A stretch of 64,000 bases of DNA from Burkholderia guangdongensis (lineage in GTDB: Bacteria > Pseudomonadota > Gammaproteobacteria > Burkholderiales > Burkholderiaceae): contig NZ_JACBNX010000007.1 in assembly GCF_013403875.1 (NCBI RefSeq), positions 124,001 through 188,000 of the forward strand, written 5' to 3'. The notes beneath the pieces were generated by a model. It did not search any database, was not told the origin of the DNA, and saw only the letters and a program-made list of their open reading frames with translations. Below, piece by piece: positions 10,793-19,283 of the stretch; position 1 is the first letter of the stretch, and each line of letters starts with the position of its first letter. Position numbers and translations under genes: made by a program.

Positions 10793-11950
10793 ATGACGAC
10801 GCCGCACGGCGCGCTGCGTGACGGGACACCCGACGGGACACGCGACTCCACGCCGGACGTGCTGTGCCGCGTGCTGAACCGCGTCGCGGTGATCACGCTG
10901 AACCGGCCGGCGGTGGCGAACGCGCTGTCGCACGGGATGGTGCGCACGCTCGCCGCGCTGCTCGAGCGCTGCCGCGACGACGACGCGATCGTCGCGGTCG
11001 TGCTGCGCGGCGCCGGCGACAAGGGTTTCTGCGCGGGCGGCGACGTGCGCGAGCTATACCGGATGACGGGCGAGCATGGCTCGGAGTGGCTGCCGTGCTT
11101 CGTCGACGAATACCGGCTCGACTACCTGCTCCATACGTTCCCGAAGCCCGTCGTCGCGCTGATGGACGGGATCACGACGGGCGGCGGGATGGGGCTCGCG
11201 CAGGGCGCTGCGCTGCGCGTCGCGACCGAGCGCAGCCGGATCGCGATGCAGCAGACGCGCATCGGCCTCGTGCCCGACGTTGGTGCGACGCATTTTCTCG
11301 CGCGGATGCCGGTCGAGCTCGCGCTGTATGTCGGGCTGACGGGCGTCACGCTGTCGGGCGCCGATGCGCTCGTCGCACAGCTCGCGGATCGTTGCGTGCC
11401 GTCGTCATGGCTACGCACGTTCGACGCGCGCCTCGAGCGCGTGAAATGGGACGGCGACGTGCTCGCCGCGCTGCGGCGCGTGTTCGAACCGCCGTGCAAC
11501 GTGGTGCCGCACGCGGCGCTCGACGGCCAGATGGCGTGGATCGTCCGTTACTTCGACAAGCGTTCCGGCGTCGAGCGGATCGCCGCGACGCTGCGCAATG
11601 ATCTCGCACGCGACGATCTCGCGCGCGAGCATCGGCAGTGGCTGCAGGCGACGCTCGATGCGCTCGCGTCGCATTCGCCGACGATGCTGTGCGTGACGCG
11701 CGAAGCGCTGCTGCGCGGCCGGCAGTCGACGCTTGCCGAGTCGTTCCGGATGGAACTCGGCATCGTGTCGCGCGCGATCGGTGAAGGGGATTTCCGCGAA
11801 GGCGTGCGCGCGTATCTCGTCGACAACGATCGTAAGCCGCGCTGGGCGCCGATGTCGCTCGCCGAGGTGCAAGCCGAGCGAGTCCGGCACTTTCTCGCGT
11901 CGCCGTGGAAGCCCGACGCGCATCCGCTTGCGTCGCTCGGCGACGCGTGA
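10793..11950 (+). CDS. enoyl-CoA hydratase/isomerase family, HIBYL-CoA hydrolase-like
   Basis: A crotonase-fold protein of 385 residues from the ATG at 10793; ATG 10781 or GTG 10727 would give slightly longer forms, and none has a strong ribosome site. It carries the oxyanion segments KGFCAGGDVRELY and MDGITTGGGMGLAQG and the hydrolase-like VPDVGATHFLARMP. Length and C-terminal half match 3-hydroxyisobutyryl-CoA hydrolase, the missing thioesterase step between methacrylyl-CoA hydration and MmsB. However, the PET motif that normally carries the catalytic Glu reads Gln-Gln-Thr here (AMQQTRIG), so activity may be changed. It closes the operon. Confidence 0.82.
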   Translation: MTTPHGALRDGTPDGTRDSTPDVLCRVLNRVAVITLNRPAVANALSHGMVRTLAALLERCRDDDAIVAVVLRGAGDKGFCAGGDVRELYRMTGEHGSEWLPCFVDEYRLDYLLHTFPKPVVALMDGITTGGGMGLAQGAALRVATERSRIAMQQTRIGLVPDVGATHFLARMPVELALYVGLTGVTLSGADALVAQLADRCVPSSWLRTFDARLERVKWDGDVLAALRRVFEPPCNVVPHAALDGQMAWIVRYFDKRSGVERIAATLRNDLARDDLAREHRQWLQATLDALASHSPTMLCVTREALLRGRQSTLAESFRMELGIVSRAIGEGDFREGVRAYLVDNDRKPRWAPMSLAEVQAERVRHFLASPWKPDAHPLASLGDA

Positions 11951-12030
11951 GGGAATTCCGTCGGCGCGGCATGCGCCTGAAAACGAAATCGGACAGCGCG
12001 AACGCTGTCCGACCGACTGGCACCGTGAAG

Positions 12031-12291
12031 TTACGCGCCCGTTAAGAAGAAGCCGTCGACGGCTCCGACAACCCCACCCACAGCCCCGCCGGCCAGGTAG
12101 CCGAGGACGGAGCCCGCCAGCGACGTCGCCGGCGCGCCGAGGCCTGCCGTGCCGTACTCGCCGGTGATCCAGCCGCCCAGCGCGGCGGTGTTCACCGCAC
12201 CCGCCTGCGCACCGTTGACCAGACCGAGAACGGCGCCGATGAGGCCCGCGCCGGACACGGCGTCCACTTCCTGCATGTTGAGTTCTTGCAT
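12031..12291 (-). CDS. putative class II microcin/bacteriocin precursor
   Basis: An 86-residue peptide with an N-terminal leader MQELNMQEVDAVSGAG that strongly resembles double-glycine leaders of microcin V-type precursors, with Gly-Ala in place of Gly-Gly. Cleavage after residue 15 would leave a 71-residue core that is rich in Gly, Ala, Val and Leu, has several GxxxG-like helices, no cysteine, and ends in GFFLTGA. The ribosome site AAAGGAA sits about 8 nt before the ATG. It is divergent from, and less than 600 bp away from, genes for a HlyD adaptor, a C39-protease ABC exporter and a TolC channel, the exact machinery for such peptides. Target and killing activity are inferred. Confidence 0.8.
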   Translation of the reverse strand: MQELNMQEVDAVSGAGLIGAVLGLVNGAQAGAVNTAALGGWITGEYGTAGLGAPATSLAGSVLGYLAGGAVGGVVGAVDGFFLTGA

Positions 12292-12878
12292 GATGAGTAT
12301 TCCTTTCTTGTTGCATGCATACCAGATGCCCCTTCTGGCAGGGTTATCGGCCCGGACCGTCGCGGTCGCCGGCCAATCTCGCGTGTCGCGGCACGTCGGC
12401 GCATCGGGGTGCCGTCGCGCTGCGCAATATCTGGAATCCGGATCAACGGTGGTGACAGGAAGAGATTCTATATATGGAAAGATATTATCAATTGATTTTT
12501 ATAGAATTTTATAAGTCTTTCTTGTCGGGATTGGAGTGGTTGGTTATGGAAATATTATTGTGGATTGATTTAATGTTTGAATGTGACGAACGGCTTTCTA
12601 AAGGCCGGGAGGGGGCTGAGTCGGGGGTGATGCCCCGGGTGGGAGCCGCATGTCATGGGGCTTAACAATTATATAACTATTTTCAACACTGAAAGATTTG
12701 ACCGGGTCGAGAAAAAATATTGGGTTTTGCCCGTGGTTTGTGATTGAATGAGTGACTGTTGGATTGAATATTTTACGTAAATTAATTGCGCGACGAATTT
12801 CTCGGGTAATTTTTACGTGGCGACCTATTTCAATTCATCAATATTCAATAATTATCAACCGGGAAGTGCCATTGCCTT
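12292..12878. other. AT-rich divergent intergenic region of the microcin locus
   Basis: About 590 bp separate the precursor from the adaptor gene. From about 12460 to 12870 the base composition is strikingly AT-rich compared with both flanks, suggesting foreign origin or a dense promoter/regulatory region. Several -10-like hexamers are present, for example TATAAC near 12672. The only small open frame with a ribosome site is the one listed at 12474-12665. Confidence 0.6.
12474..12665 (+). CDS. small hydrophobic ORF, candidate microcin immunity protein
   Basis: A 63-residue open frame in the AT-rich gap, preceded by AGGAAGAG about 10 nt upstream of its ATG. Residues 4-35 are strongly hydrophobic and aromatic with several acidic residues and could form one membrane helix or hairpin; the C-terminal part is polar. 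Class II microcin loci normally carry a small membrane immunity protein next to the precursor, and this is the only such candidate seen. There is no recognised homology, codon use is AT-rich unlike neighbours, and it could be a chance frame. Confidence 0.35.
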   Translation: MERYYQLIFIEFYKSFLSGLEWLVMEILLWIDLMFECDERLSKGREGAESGVMPRVGAACHGA

Positions 12879-14138
12879 ATGGCGATCGATAATCTTTTCC
12901 GCCCGGAAGCCCGGGAAGCACAACGCGCATCGACGCTGGGCGAGATCGTGCTGGTGCGTCCCGTGTCGTTCACGTTCCTGGTGGCCGCGGCCGTCTGCAT
13001 GGCGCTCGGCGTCGTGCTGCTGTTCGCGTTCGGCAGCTATACGCGCCGCACGACGGTCGACGGCGTGGTCGTGCCCGATGCCGGCCTCGTCAAGGTCTAC
13101 GCGCAGCAGTCGGGCACCGTGCTGCGCAAGGCCGTGGTCGAAGGCCAGCATGTGACGCGCGGGATGGTGCTGTATACGGTTTCCACCGACCTACAGAGCG
13201 CCACCGGAGGCCATACGCAGGCCGCGCTGATCGACCAGGCGCGGCAGCGCAAGTCGTCGCTGCTGCAACAAATCGACAAGACGCGGCTGTTGCAGCAGGA
13301 CGAGCGCGACACACTACGGGCCAAGCTCGCGAGCCTGCACGCCGAACTCGCGGGCATCGACGATCAGCTCGCCGATCAACGCGCGCGCGCGTCCCTTGCC
13401 GCGGACGGCGTTGAGCGCTATCGGCGCCTGCTCAAGCAAGACTACATCTCGACCGACCAGTTTCAGCAACGCGAGGCCGATCTGCTCGATCAGCGCTCGA
13501 AGCTGCTGGGCCTGCAGCGCGACCGCGCGACCGTGTCGCAGGCGCTCGACGAGGCCACCAACGAATTCAACGGCCTGCCGCTCAAGCAGCAGAACCAGCT
13601 GTCGCAGATCGACCGCAACGTGATCGACGTCGATCAGACGCTGATCGAGAGCGAGGCGAAGCGCGAAATCGTCGTCACCGCGCCGGAGACGGGCGTCGCG
13701 ACGGCCGTGATCGCCGAGCCGGGGCAGACGATCGACGCCGCGCATCCGGTCGCGAGCATCGTGCCGGACGGCGCGCGCTGGCAGGCGAACCTGTTCGTGC
13801 CGAGCGCGGCGGTCGGGTTCGTGCATGTCGGCGATGCCGTGCTGGTCCGCTATCAGGCCTATCCGTATCAGAAGTTCGGCCAGTACCGCGCGCGCGTAGC
13901 GTCGATCGCGCGCACCGCGCTGTCGGCCGCCGAGCTGTCGACGAGCGGCGCGCCCGCGGCCGGCGAAGGCTCGTTCTACCGGATCACCGTCGCGCTGGCG
14001 TCGCAGCACGTGACGGCCTACGGCCAGCCGCAGCCGTTGCAGGCCGGCATGGCGCTGCAGGCCGACATCCTGCAGGAGCGCAGGCGCCTGGTTGAATGGG
14101 TGCTCGAACCGCTGTACAGCCTCACCGGCAAACTCTGA
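12879..14138 (+). CDS. HlyD-family periplasmic adaptor (peptide export)
   Basis: A 419-residue membrane fusion protein. A cytoplasmic N-terminus of about 28 residues precedes one inner-membrane helix (about 30-52), a lipoyl/barrel-sandwich half (GTVLRKAVVEGQHVTRGMVL), a long coiled-coil hairpin (about 107-225) and the second barrel half with the beta-barrel domain (about 250-380). The architecture matches CvaA/RaxA-type adaptors that bridge a C39 ABC exporter and TolC. The ribosome site is weak. It leads the adaptor-exporter-channel operon, with 11 bp to the exporter. Confidence 0.92.
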   Translation: MAIDNLFRPEAREAQRASTLGEIVLVRPVSFTFLVAAAVCMALGVVLLFAFGSYTRRTTVDGVVVPDAGLVKVYAQQSGTVLRKAVVEGQHVTRGMVLYTVSTDLQSATGGHTQAALIDQARQRKSSLLQQIDKTRLLQQDERDTLRAKLASLHAELAGIDDQLADQRARASLAADGVERYRRLLKQDYISTDQFQQREADLLDQRSKLLGLQRDRATVSQALDEATNEFNGLPLKQQNQLSQIDRNVIDVDQTLIESEAKREIVVTAPETGVATAVIAEPGQTIDAAHPVASIVPDGARWQANLFVPSAAVGFVHVGDAVLVRYQAYPYQKFGQYRARVASIARTALSAAELSTSGAPAAGEGSFYRITVALASQHVTAYGQPQPLQAGMALQADILQERRRLVEWVLEPLYSLTGKL

Positions 14139-14149
14139 ACGTACCGATC

Positions 14150-16366
14150 ATGTCCTTCCTCGACCGTCTCTCGTTCGGCGTCGGCAGCAAGCTGCCGATG
14201 ATCCTGCAGACCGAAGCGACCGAATGCGGGCTCGCGTGTCTCGCGATGATCGCCGGCTACCACGGCCATCACGTGGACGTGGCGACGCTGCGCGGCCGCT
14301 TTCCGGTGTCGCTCAAAGGCACGGGCCTCGCGCGCGTGATCGAGATCGCGCAGCGGCTTGATCTCGGCACGCGCGCGCTGAAGCTCGATCTCGACCATCT
14401 CGGCCAGTTGCGGATGCCGTGCATCCTGCACTGGAACTTCAATCACTTCGTCGTGTTGAAGGAAGTGAACGGCAAGAGCGCGGTGATCCACGATCCCGCG
14501 CAGGGCATCCGCAAGCTGCCGCTCGACGTGCTGTCGCGTTCGTTCACCGGCGTCGCGCTGGAGCTGTGGCCGACGAGCGGTTTCGAGACGCGCGACGCGG
14601 CCCCCACGGTCAAGCTGCGCGCGCTGCTCGGCCCCGTGTCCGGGCTGTCGCGCTCGCTCGGCCAGGTGCTGGTGCTCGCGCTCGCGCTCGAAGTGTTCGC
14701 GCTGGTGCAGCCGTTCTTCCTGCAGTGGGTGATCGACGAGGTGATCGTCAGCGCCGATCGCGACCTGCTCACCGTGCTGGCGCTCGGCTTCGGCCTGTTG
14801 CTGCTGATGCAGCAGGCGACGAGCGCGATCCGCGCGTGGGCGCTGATGTACCTCGGCACGATGCTCAACGTGCAATGGCGCGCAAACGTTTTCTCGCATC
14901 TGTTGAGCCTTCCCGTGCGCTATTTCGAACGCCGGCACCTCGGCGACGTCGTGTCGCGCTTCGGCTCGATCGATACGATCCAGCAGACGCTGACCACGTC
15001 GTTCCTCACCGCGGTGATCGACGGGCTGATGACGATCGTCACGCTCGCGATGATGTTCGTGTACAGCCGCGTGCTCGGCTGCGTCGCGCTCGCGGCGATG
15101 ACGCTGTATGCGCTGCTGCGCTGGCTCTGGTATCGGCCGCTGCGCCGTGCGACCGAAGAGCAGATCGTGCGGGCCGCGAAGCAGCAGAGTCACTTCCTCG
15201 AGACCGTGCGCGGCGTGAAGACGATCAAGCTGTTCGGCCGGCAGCACGAGCGTCGCGCGAGCTGGCTGTCGCTGCTGGTCGAGCAGGTCAATGCGGGGTT
15301 GCACGCGCAGAAGCTGCAACTGCTCTACCAGCAGCTCAACGGGCTGCTGTTCGGCATCGAAGGATTGCTGATCATCTGGCTCGGCGCGCGGATGGTGATG
15401 GACGGCCAGTTCACGGTCGGCGTGCTGATGGCGTTCAACGCCTATCGTGGGCAGTTCGATGGCCGCGTCGGCAGCCTGATCGACAAGTATTTCGAGGTCA
15501 AGATGCTGCAACTGCAGGGCGAGCGGCTCGCCGACATCGTGTTCGAACAACCGGAACCCGACGCGAGCCTGCGCCAGGTGCCGGGCGAAGCGGACGATCT
15601 CGCGGCGAGCATCGAGTTCGACGCGATCGGGTTTCGTTACGCGGACGGCGAGCCGACGGTGCTCGACGGCGTATCCTTCGCGATCGCGCCCGGCGAATCG
15701 GTCGCGCTCGTCGGGCCGTCCGGTTGCGGCAAGACGACGCTCGTCAACGTGCTGCTCGGCGTGCTGGACCCGACGGCGGGCAAGGTGCGGATCGGCGGCA
15801 TCGACGTCGGCCGGCTCGGGCTCGACCGGCTGCGCTCGCTCGTGGGCACCGTGCTGCAGGACGACGCGCTGTTCGCGGGCTCGATCGCCGACAACATCAG
15901 CTTCTTCGATCCGGACGCCGACCTGCGGTGGATCGCCGAGTGCGGGCAGCTCGCGGCGGTGCACGCGGATATCGTCGCGATGCCGATGGGCTACAACACG
16001 CTGGTCGGCGACATGGGCACCGTGCTGTCCGGCGGGCAGAAGCAGCGCGTGCTGCTCGCGCGCGCGCTGTACAAGCGGCCGAAGATCCTCGTGCTCGACG
16101 AGGCGACGAGCCATCTCGACCTGCACCGCGAGCAACAGGTCAACGCGGCCGTCGGCGCGCTGCGGATGACGCGCGTGATCGTCGCGCACCGGCCGGAGAC
16201 GATCGCGTCCGCCGAGCGCGTCGTGATGCTGGACGGCGGCCGGATCGTGCTCGACCGGCCGACGGCGCCGCGCGCGCCGACTTCGACTTCGACTCCGCCT
16301 TCGCCTTCGCCTTCGTCCCCATCTCCGTCCTTGTCCCCGATCATCGCGGAGCAGGCCGGCCGATGA
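14150..16366 (+). CDS. C39 peptidase-containing ABC transporter (bacteriocin exporter)
   Basis: A 738-residue half-transporter from the ATG at 14150. Residues 15-140 form a C39 cysteine protease domain with C26 (ATECGLACL), H99 (NHFVVL) and D115 (IHDPAQG), which removes double-glycine-type leaders during export. Six membrane helices follow (about 165-440), then the ATPase domain with GPSGCGKTT near 523, LSGGQKQRVLLARA near 627, the Walker B ILVLDEATSHLD near 647 and the H-loop histidine in IVAHRPET. The extreme C-terminus is an odd Thr/Ser/Pro-rich tail encoded by hexanucleotide repeats. Its stop overlaps the TolC-like start as ATGA. Confidence 0.95.
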   Translation: MSFLDRLSFGVGSKLPMILQTEATECGLACLAMIAGYHGHHVDVATLRGRFPVSLKGTGLARVIEIAQRLDLGTRALKLDLDHLGQLRMPCILHWNFNHFVVLKEVNGKSAVIHDPAQGIRKLPLDVLSRSFTGVALELWPTSGFETRDAAPTVKLRALLGPVSGLSRSLGQVLVLALALEVFALVQPFFLQWVIDEVIVSADRDLLTVLALGFGLLLLMQQATSAIRAWALMYLGTMLNVQWRANVFSHLLSLPVRYFERRHLGDVVSRFGSIDTIQQTLTTSFLTAVIDGLMTIVTLAMMFVYSRVLGCVALAAMTLYALLRWLWYRPLRRATEEQIVRAAKQQSHFLETVRGVKTIKLFGRQHERRASWLSLLVEQVNAGLHAQKLQLLYQQLNGLLFGIEGLLIIWLGARMVMDGQFTVGVLMAFNAYRGQFDGRVGSLIDKYFEVKMLQLQGERLADIVFEQPEPDASLRQVPGEADDLAASIEFDAIGFRYADGEPTVLDGVSFAIAPGESVALVGPSGCGKTTLVNVLLGVLDPTAGKVRIGGIDVGRLGLDRLRSLVGTVLQDDALFAGSIADNISFFDPDADLRWIAECGQLAAVHADIVAMPMGYNTLVGDMGTVLSGGQKQRVLLARALYKRPKILVLDEATSHLDLHREQQVNAAVGALRMTRVIVAHRPETIASAERVVMLDGGRIVLDRPTAPRAPTSTSTPPSPSPSSPSPSLSPIIAEQAGR
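16281..16328. repeat. hexanucleotide repeat encoding the ABC transporter tail
   Basis: Eight consecutive hexamers of the type CTTCGA/CTTCGC/CTCCGT, in frame, encode alternating Thr/Ser/Pro residues close to the C-terminus of the exporter. A 6-bp period keeps the frame when copies are gained or lost. Confidence 0.7.
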
Positions 16367-17799
16367 AACGCATGCTGCTGCTCGCCACGATCATGTGCGC
16401 AACCGCTGCCGACGCGCAGATGCTCGACGTATTCCGCACGCGCGAGGACGTGTCGGCCGGGCCCGCCACCCCGTTGCTGGTCGACGCGTCGTGCCGCCCG
16501 ATACCGGACGACCGCCCGCTCGAGCTCGACGATGCGATCCTGCAGGCGATCTGCACGCATCCGCAGGCGCGCGAGGCATGGGCGAACGCGCGCGCACAAG
16601 CGGCTGCCGTCGGCGCCGCCGAGGCCGCCTATCTGCCGACGCTGAACGCGACGGCCGGTATTGAGCGCGACAAGCTGTCGACGACCTACGACTACAGCGC
16701 GCTCGGTCTCGGCTCGCAGACCCAGTCGCAGCAGTCGACCAGCAAGTACGGAACGCTCAACCTGAGCTGGGTGCTGCTCGATTTCGGCAAGCGCGGTGCC
16801 GCGCTGCGGCATGCGCGTGCGCTGCTCGCGGCGGCCAACGACGCGCAGGGCGATGCATTGCAGACGGTATTTTTCGATGCCGCGCAGGCATACTACGCGG
16901 TGCAGAGCGCGCGAGCCTCCGTCGATGCGGCGGAGCAGGCGGAACGCATCGCGAGCGACAGCCTCGCGGCGACCAAGGCGAAACACGACGCCGGCGCCGG
17001 CACGCTGAGCGACCAGTTGCAGGCGCAGACGCTGTATCGCCGCGCGGTGCTCGACCGTGTCAGCGCCGAAGGCGACGCACGCGTGGCGGCGGGCGCGCTC
17101 GCGGTCGCGATGGGGCGCGATGCGAACGCGCCGGTGCGGATCGCCGCGCCGCAGTCCGTTCGGAACGTGACAGACGAGGCCGAGACCGAGGCCGTTGAAG
17201 TCGATCGTCTGATCGCGGAAGCAATGGATCGCAATCCGAAACTTCTGGCGGCACGCGCGCAACTGGACGCGGCCCGCGCGAACGTCGACGCCGCGCGCGC
17301 GCAGGGCCGGCCGACGGTATCGTTGACGGGCAGCCTGACGCAAAACAATCCGTCGTACCAGCAGCAACCCGAATCGTTTCCGATCTCGCGCAGCCACGGC
17401 AGCTCGATCGGCATTCAGGTGACGATTCCGTTGTTCGAGGGCTTCGCGTCCGGCTATCGCGTCGCTCAGGCCGAGGCGCAGGCCGACGGGCAGGCGGCGG
17501 AGGTGCGCAATACCGAGCTGCAAGTGTCGCTCGACGTGTGGAAAAGCTATCAGGAATTGCGGGCCGATACGACGAATCTGACGACGTCCGGCGCGCTGCT
17601 GGACGACGCGCAGCGCTCGCTCGACATCGCGCGCGGACGCTACGACGAAGGTGTCGGCGGCTTCACCGAACTGCTGAATGCGCAGACGGCGTTCGTCGAT
17701 GCGCGCAAGCAGCGCGTGCTCGCCGTGTCGAAATGGCGAACCGCGCGCCTCAGGCTCGCGGCCGGCCTCGGGAAATTAGGGTTGTCGACAGACAAATAG
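16363..17799 (+). CDS. TolC-family outer membrane channel
   Basis: A 478-residue outer membrane efflux protein with a short signal peptide ending near Ala-Asp-Ala-Gln (about residue 19). Two OEP repeats follow: the first includes the beta-strand region NLSWVLLDFGKRGA, and the second has the matching IQVTIPLFEGFASGYR; both contain long amphipathic helices rich in Ala and Gln. It completes the type I export apparatus with the upstream adaptor and exporter, and the ATGA overlap indicates coupled translation. Having a dedicated channel rather than relying on a housekeeping TolC supports a self-contained secretion locus. Confidence 0.93.
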   Translation: MKRMLLLATIMCATAADAQMLDVFRTREDVSAGPATPLLVDASCRPIPDDRPLELDDAILQAICTHPQAREAWANARAQAAAVGAAEAAYLPTLNATAGIERDKLSTTYDYSALGLGSQTQSQQSTSKYGTLNLSWVLLDFGKRGAALRHARALLAAANDAQGDALQTVFFDAAQAYYAVQSARASVDAAEQAERIASDSLAATKAKHDAGAGTLSDQLQAQTLYRRAVLDRVSAEGDARVAAGALAVAMGRDANAPVRIAAPQSVRNVTDEAETEAVEVDRLIAEAMDRNPKLLAARAQLDAARANVDAARAQGRPTVSLTGSLTQNNPSYQQQPESFPISRSHGSSIGIQVTIPLFEGFASGYRVAQAEAQADGQAAEVRNTELQVSLDVWKSYQELRADTTNLTTSGALLDDAQRSLDIARGRYDEGVGGFTELLNAQTAFVDARKQRVLAVSKWRTARLRLAAGLGKLGLSTDK

Positions 17800-17837
17800 G
17801 GGAGCGCTGCGTGAAATGAATTCGTAATATAGCTACC

Positions 17838-17866
17838 TTGACAATGCCGCGCGATCTGCTTGAGAC
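17838..17866 (+). promoter_or_regulatory. weak candidate promoter for the symporter gene
   Basis: A consensus TTGACA at 17838-17843 is followed by a 17-bp gap, but the hexamer at the -10 place (TGAGAC) is poor. It lies about 95 bp before the symporter ATG in an otherwise empty 160-bp gap. Confidence 0.3.
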
Positions 17867-17960
17867 TGCTCAAAGCCGCGCGGCCGTCCCCGGTAGCGCC
17901 GGTCGCATCTTGTATCGTCTGTTCCAACCGCAGTGACACGCAGTGCTTGGAGGCTTCGAG

Positions 17961-19268
17961 ATGAACAAGAAGAATGCCGCGGCTATCTGGATCCTGATCG
18001 CGATGCTGATCGGGATCGCGATCGGCTACATGATCTTCACCAACTCGCCCGACAAGAAGGCCGCGACCGAAATCGCCGGCTACATCTCGCTCGTGTCGGA
18101 CGTGTTCCTGCGGCTGATCAAGATGGTGATCGGCCCGCTCGTGTTCTCGACGCTGGTGGTCGGCATCGCGCACATGGGCGACGCGGCGTCGGTCGGACGC
18201 GTATTCGCGAAGGCGCTGGGCTGGTTCGTCACCGCGTCGCTGCTCTCGCTGCTGCTCGGCCTGTTCATGGCCAACATGCTCAGGCCCGGCGAGAACCTCG
18301 GGCTGCCGCTGCCCGACATCGGCGCGTCGGCCAACCTCGCGACGTCCAAGTTCACGCTGAAGGATTTCGTCGGCCACATGGTGCCGCGATCCTTCGCCGA
18401 AGCGATGGCCAACAACGAGATCCTGCAGATCGTCGTGTTCTCGATGTTCTTCGGCATCGCGCTGTCCGCGCTCGGCGACAAGGGCAAGATCCTGGTGGCC
18501 GCGATCGACCAGCTGTCGCACGTGATGCTGAAGATCACCGGCTACGTGATGAAGCTCGCGCCGCTGGCGGTGCTGTCCGCGATGGCCGCGACCGTCGCGG
18601 TCAACGGGCTGTCGATCCTGGTGAAATTCGCGGTGTTCATGGGCGACTTCTACGTCAGCCTGTTCCTGCTGTGGGCGGTGCTCACGGGCGCCGGCCTGCT
18701 GTTTCTCGGGCCGCGCGTGTTCAAGCTGCTGTCGCTGATCAAGGAAGCGTTCATGCTGTCGTTCGCGACCGCCAGCTCGGAAGCCGCGTATCCGAAGATC
18801 CTCGACGCGCTCGACCGTTTCGGCGTGCGGCGCAAGATCTCGAGCTTCGTGATGCCGATGGGCTACTCGTTCAACCTCGACGGCTCGATGATGTATTGCA
18901 CGTTCGCGTCGCTGTTCATCGCGCAGGCCTACGACATCCACCTGTCGCTCGGCACGCAGATCACGATGCTGCTGGTGCTGATGCTGACGTCCAAGGGCAT
19001 GGCCGGCGTGCCGCGTGCGTCGCTCGTCGTGATCGCCGCGACACTGAGCCAGTTCCACCTGCCGGAGGCGGGGCTGCTGCTGATCATCGGCGTCGATACG
19101 TTCCTCGACATGGGCCGCTCGGCGACCAATGCGGTGGGCAACTCGATCGCGAGCGCGGTGGTCGCGAAGTGGGAAGGGGAGCTGATGTCGGCCGAGGAAG
19201 CGGCCGCCAACGCGGCGCGCATCGATGCCGAACTCGAAGCGTCGCTCGCGCATCCGGCTGGGTCCTGA
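17961..19268 (+). CDS. dicarboxylate/amino acid:cation symporter (DAACS family)
   Basis: A 435-residue inner-membrane carrier of the GltP/DctA family, which takes up glutamate, aspartate or C4-dicarboxylates with protons or sodium. Seen are the serine-rich re-entrant loop FATASSEAAYPKILD, the NLDGSMMY motif (NMDGT in characterised members), the GVPRAS loop and the TNAVGNSIAS helix, all in the C-terminal half. Eight membrane helices are expected from hydrophobic segments. The start has a strong TTGGAGG ribosome site. A periplasmic amino-acid-binding protein gene follows after 15 bp. Confidence 0.92.
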   Translation: MNKKNAAAIWILIAMLIGIAIGYMIFTNSPDKKAATEIAGYISLVSDVFLRLIKMVIGPLVFSTLVVGIAHMGDAASVGRVFAKALGWFVTASLLSLLLGLFMANMLRPGENLGLPLPDIGASANLATSKFTLKDFVGHMVPRSFAEAMANNEILQIVVFSMFFGIALSALGDKGKILVAAIDQLSHVMLKITGYVMKLAPLAVLSAMAATVAVNGLSILVKFAVFMGDFYVSLFLLWAVLTGAGLLFLGPRVFKLLSLIKEAFMLSFATASSEAAYPKILDALDRFGVRRKISSFVMPMGYSFNLDGSMMYCTFASLFIAQAYDIHLSLGTQITMLLVLMLTSKGMAGVPRASLVVIAATLSQFHLPEAGLLLIIGVDTFLDMGRSATNAVGNSIASAVVAKWEGELMSAEEAAANAARIDAELEASLAHPAGS

Positions 19269-19283
19269 CGCGGAGATCGGGCG

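Noticed and set aside
6421-11022. A 1533-codon open frame on the minus strand
   Set aside because: It covers four well-recognised plus-strand enzymes and is Arg/His/Ala-rich without domains, as expected for antisense frames in GC-rich DNA.
14018-16189. A 723-codon open frame on the minus strand
   Set aside because: It lies antisense to the C39 ABC exporter, whose catalytic and ATPase motifs are all intact on the plus strand.
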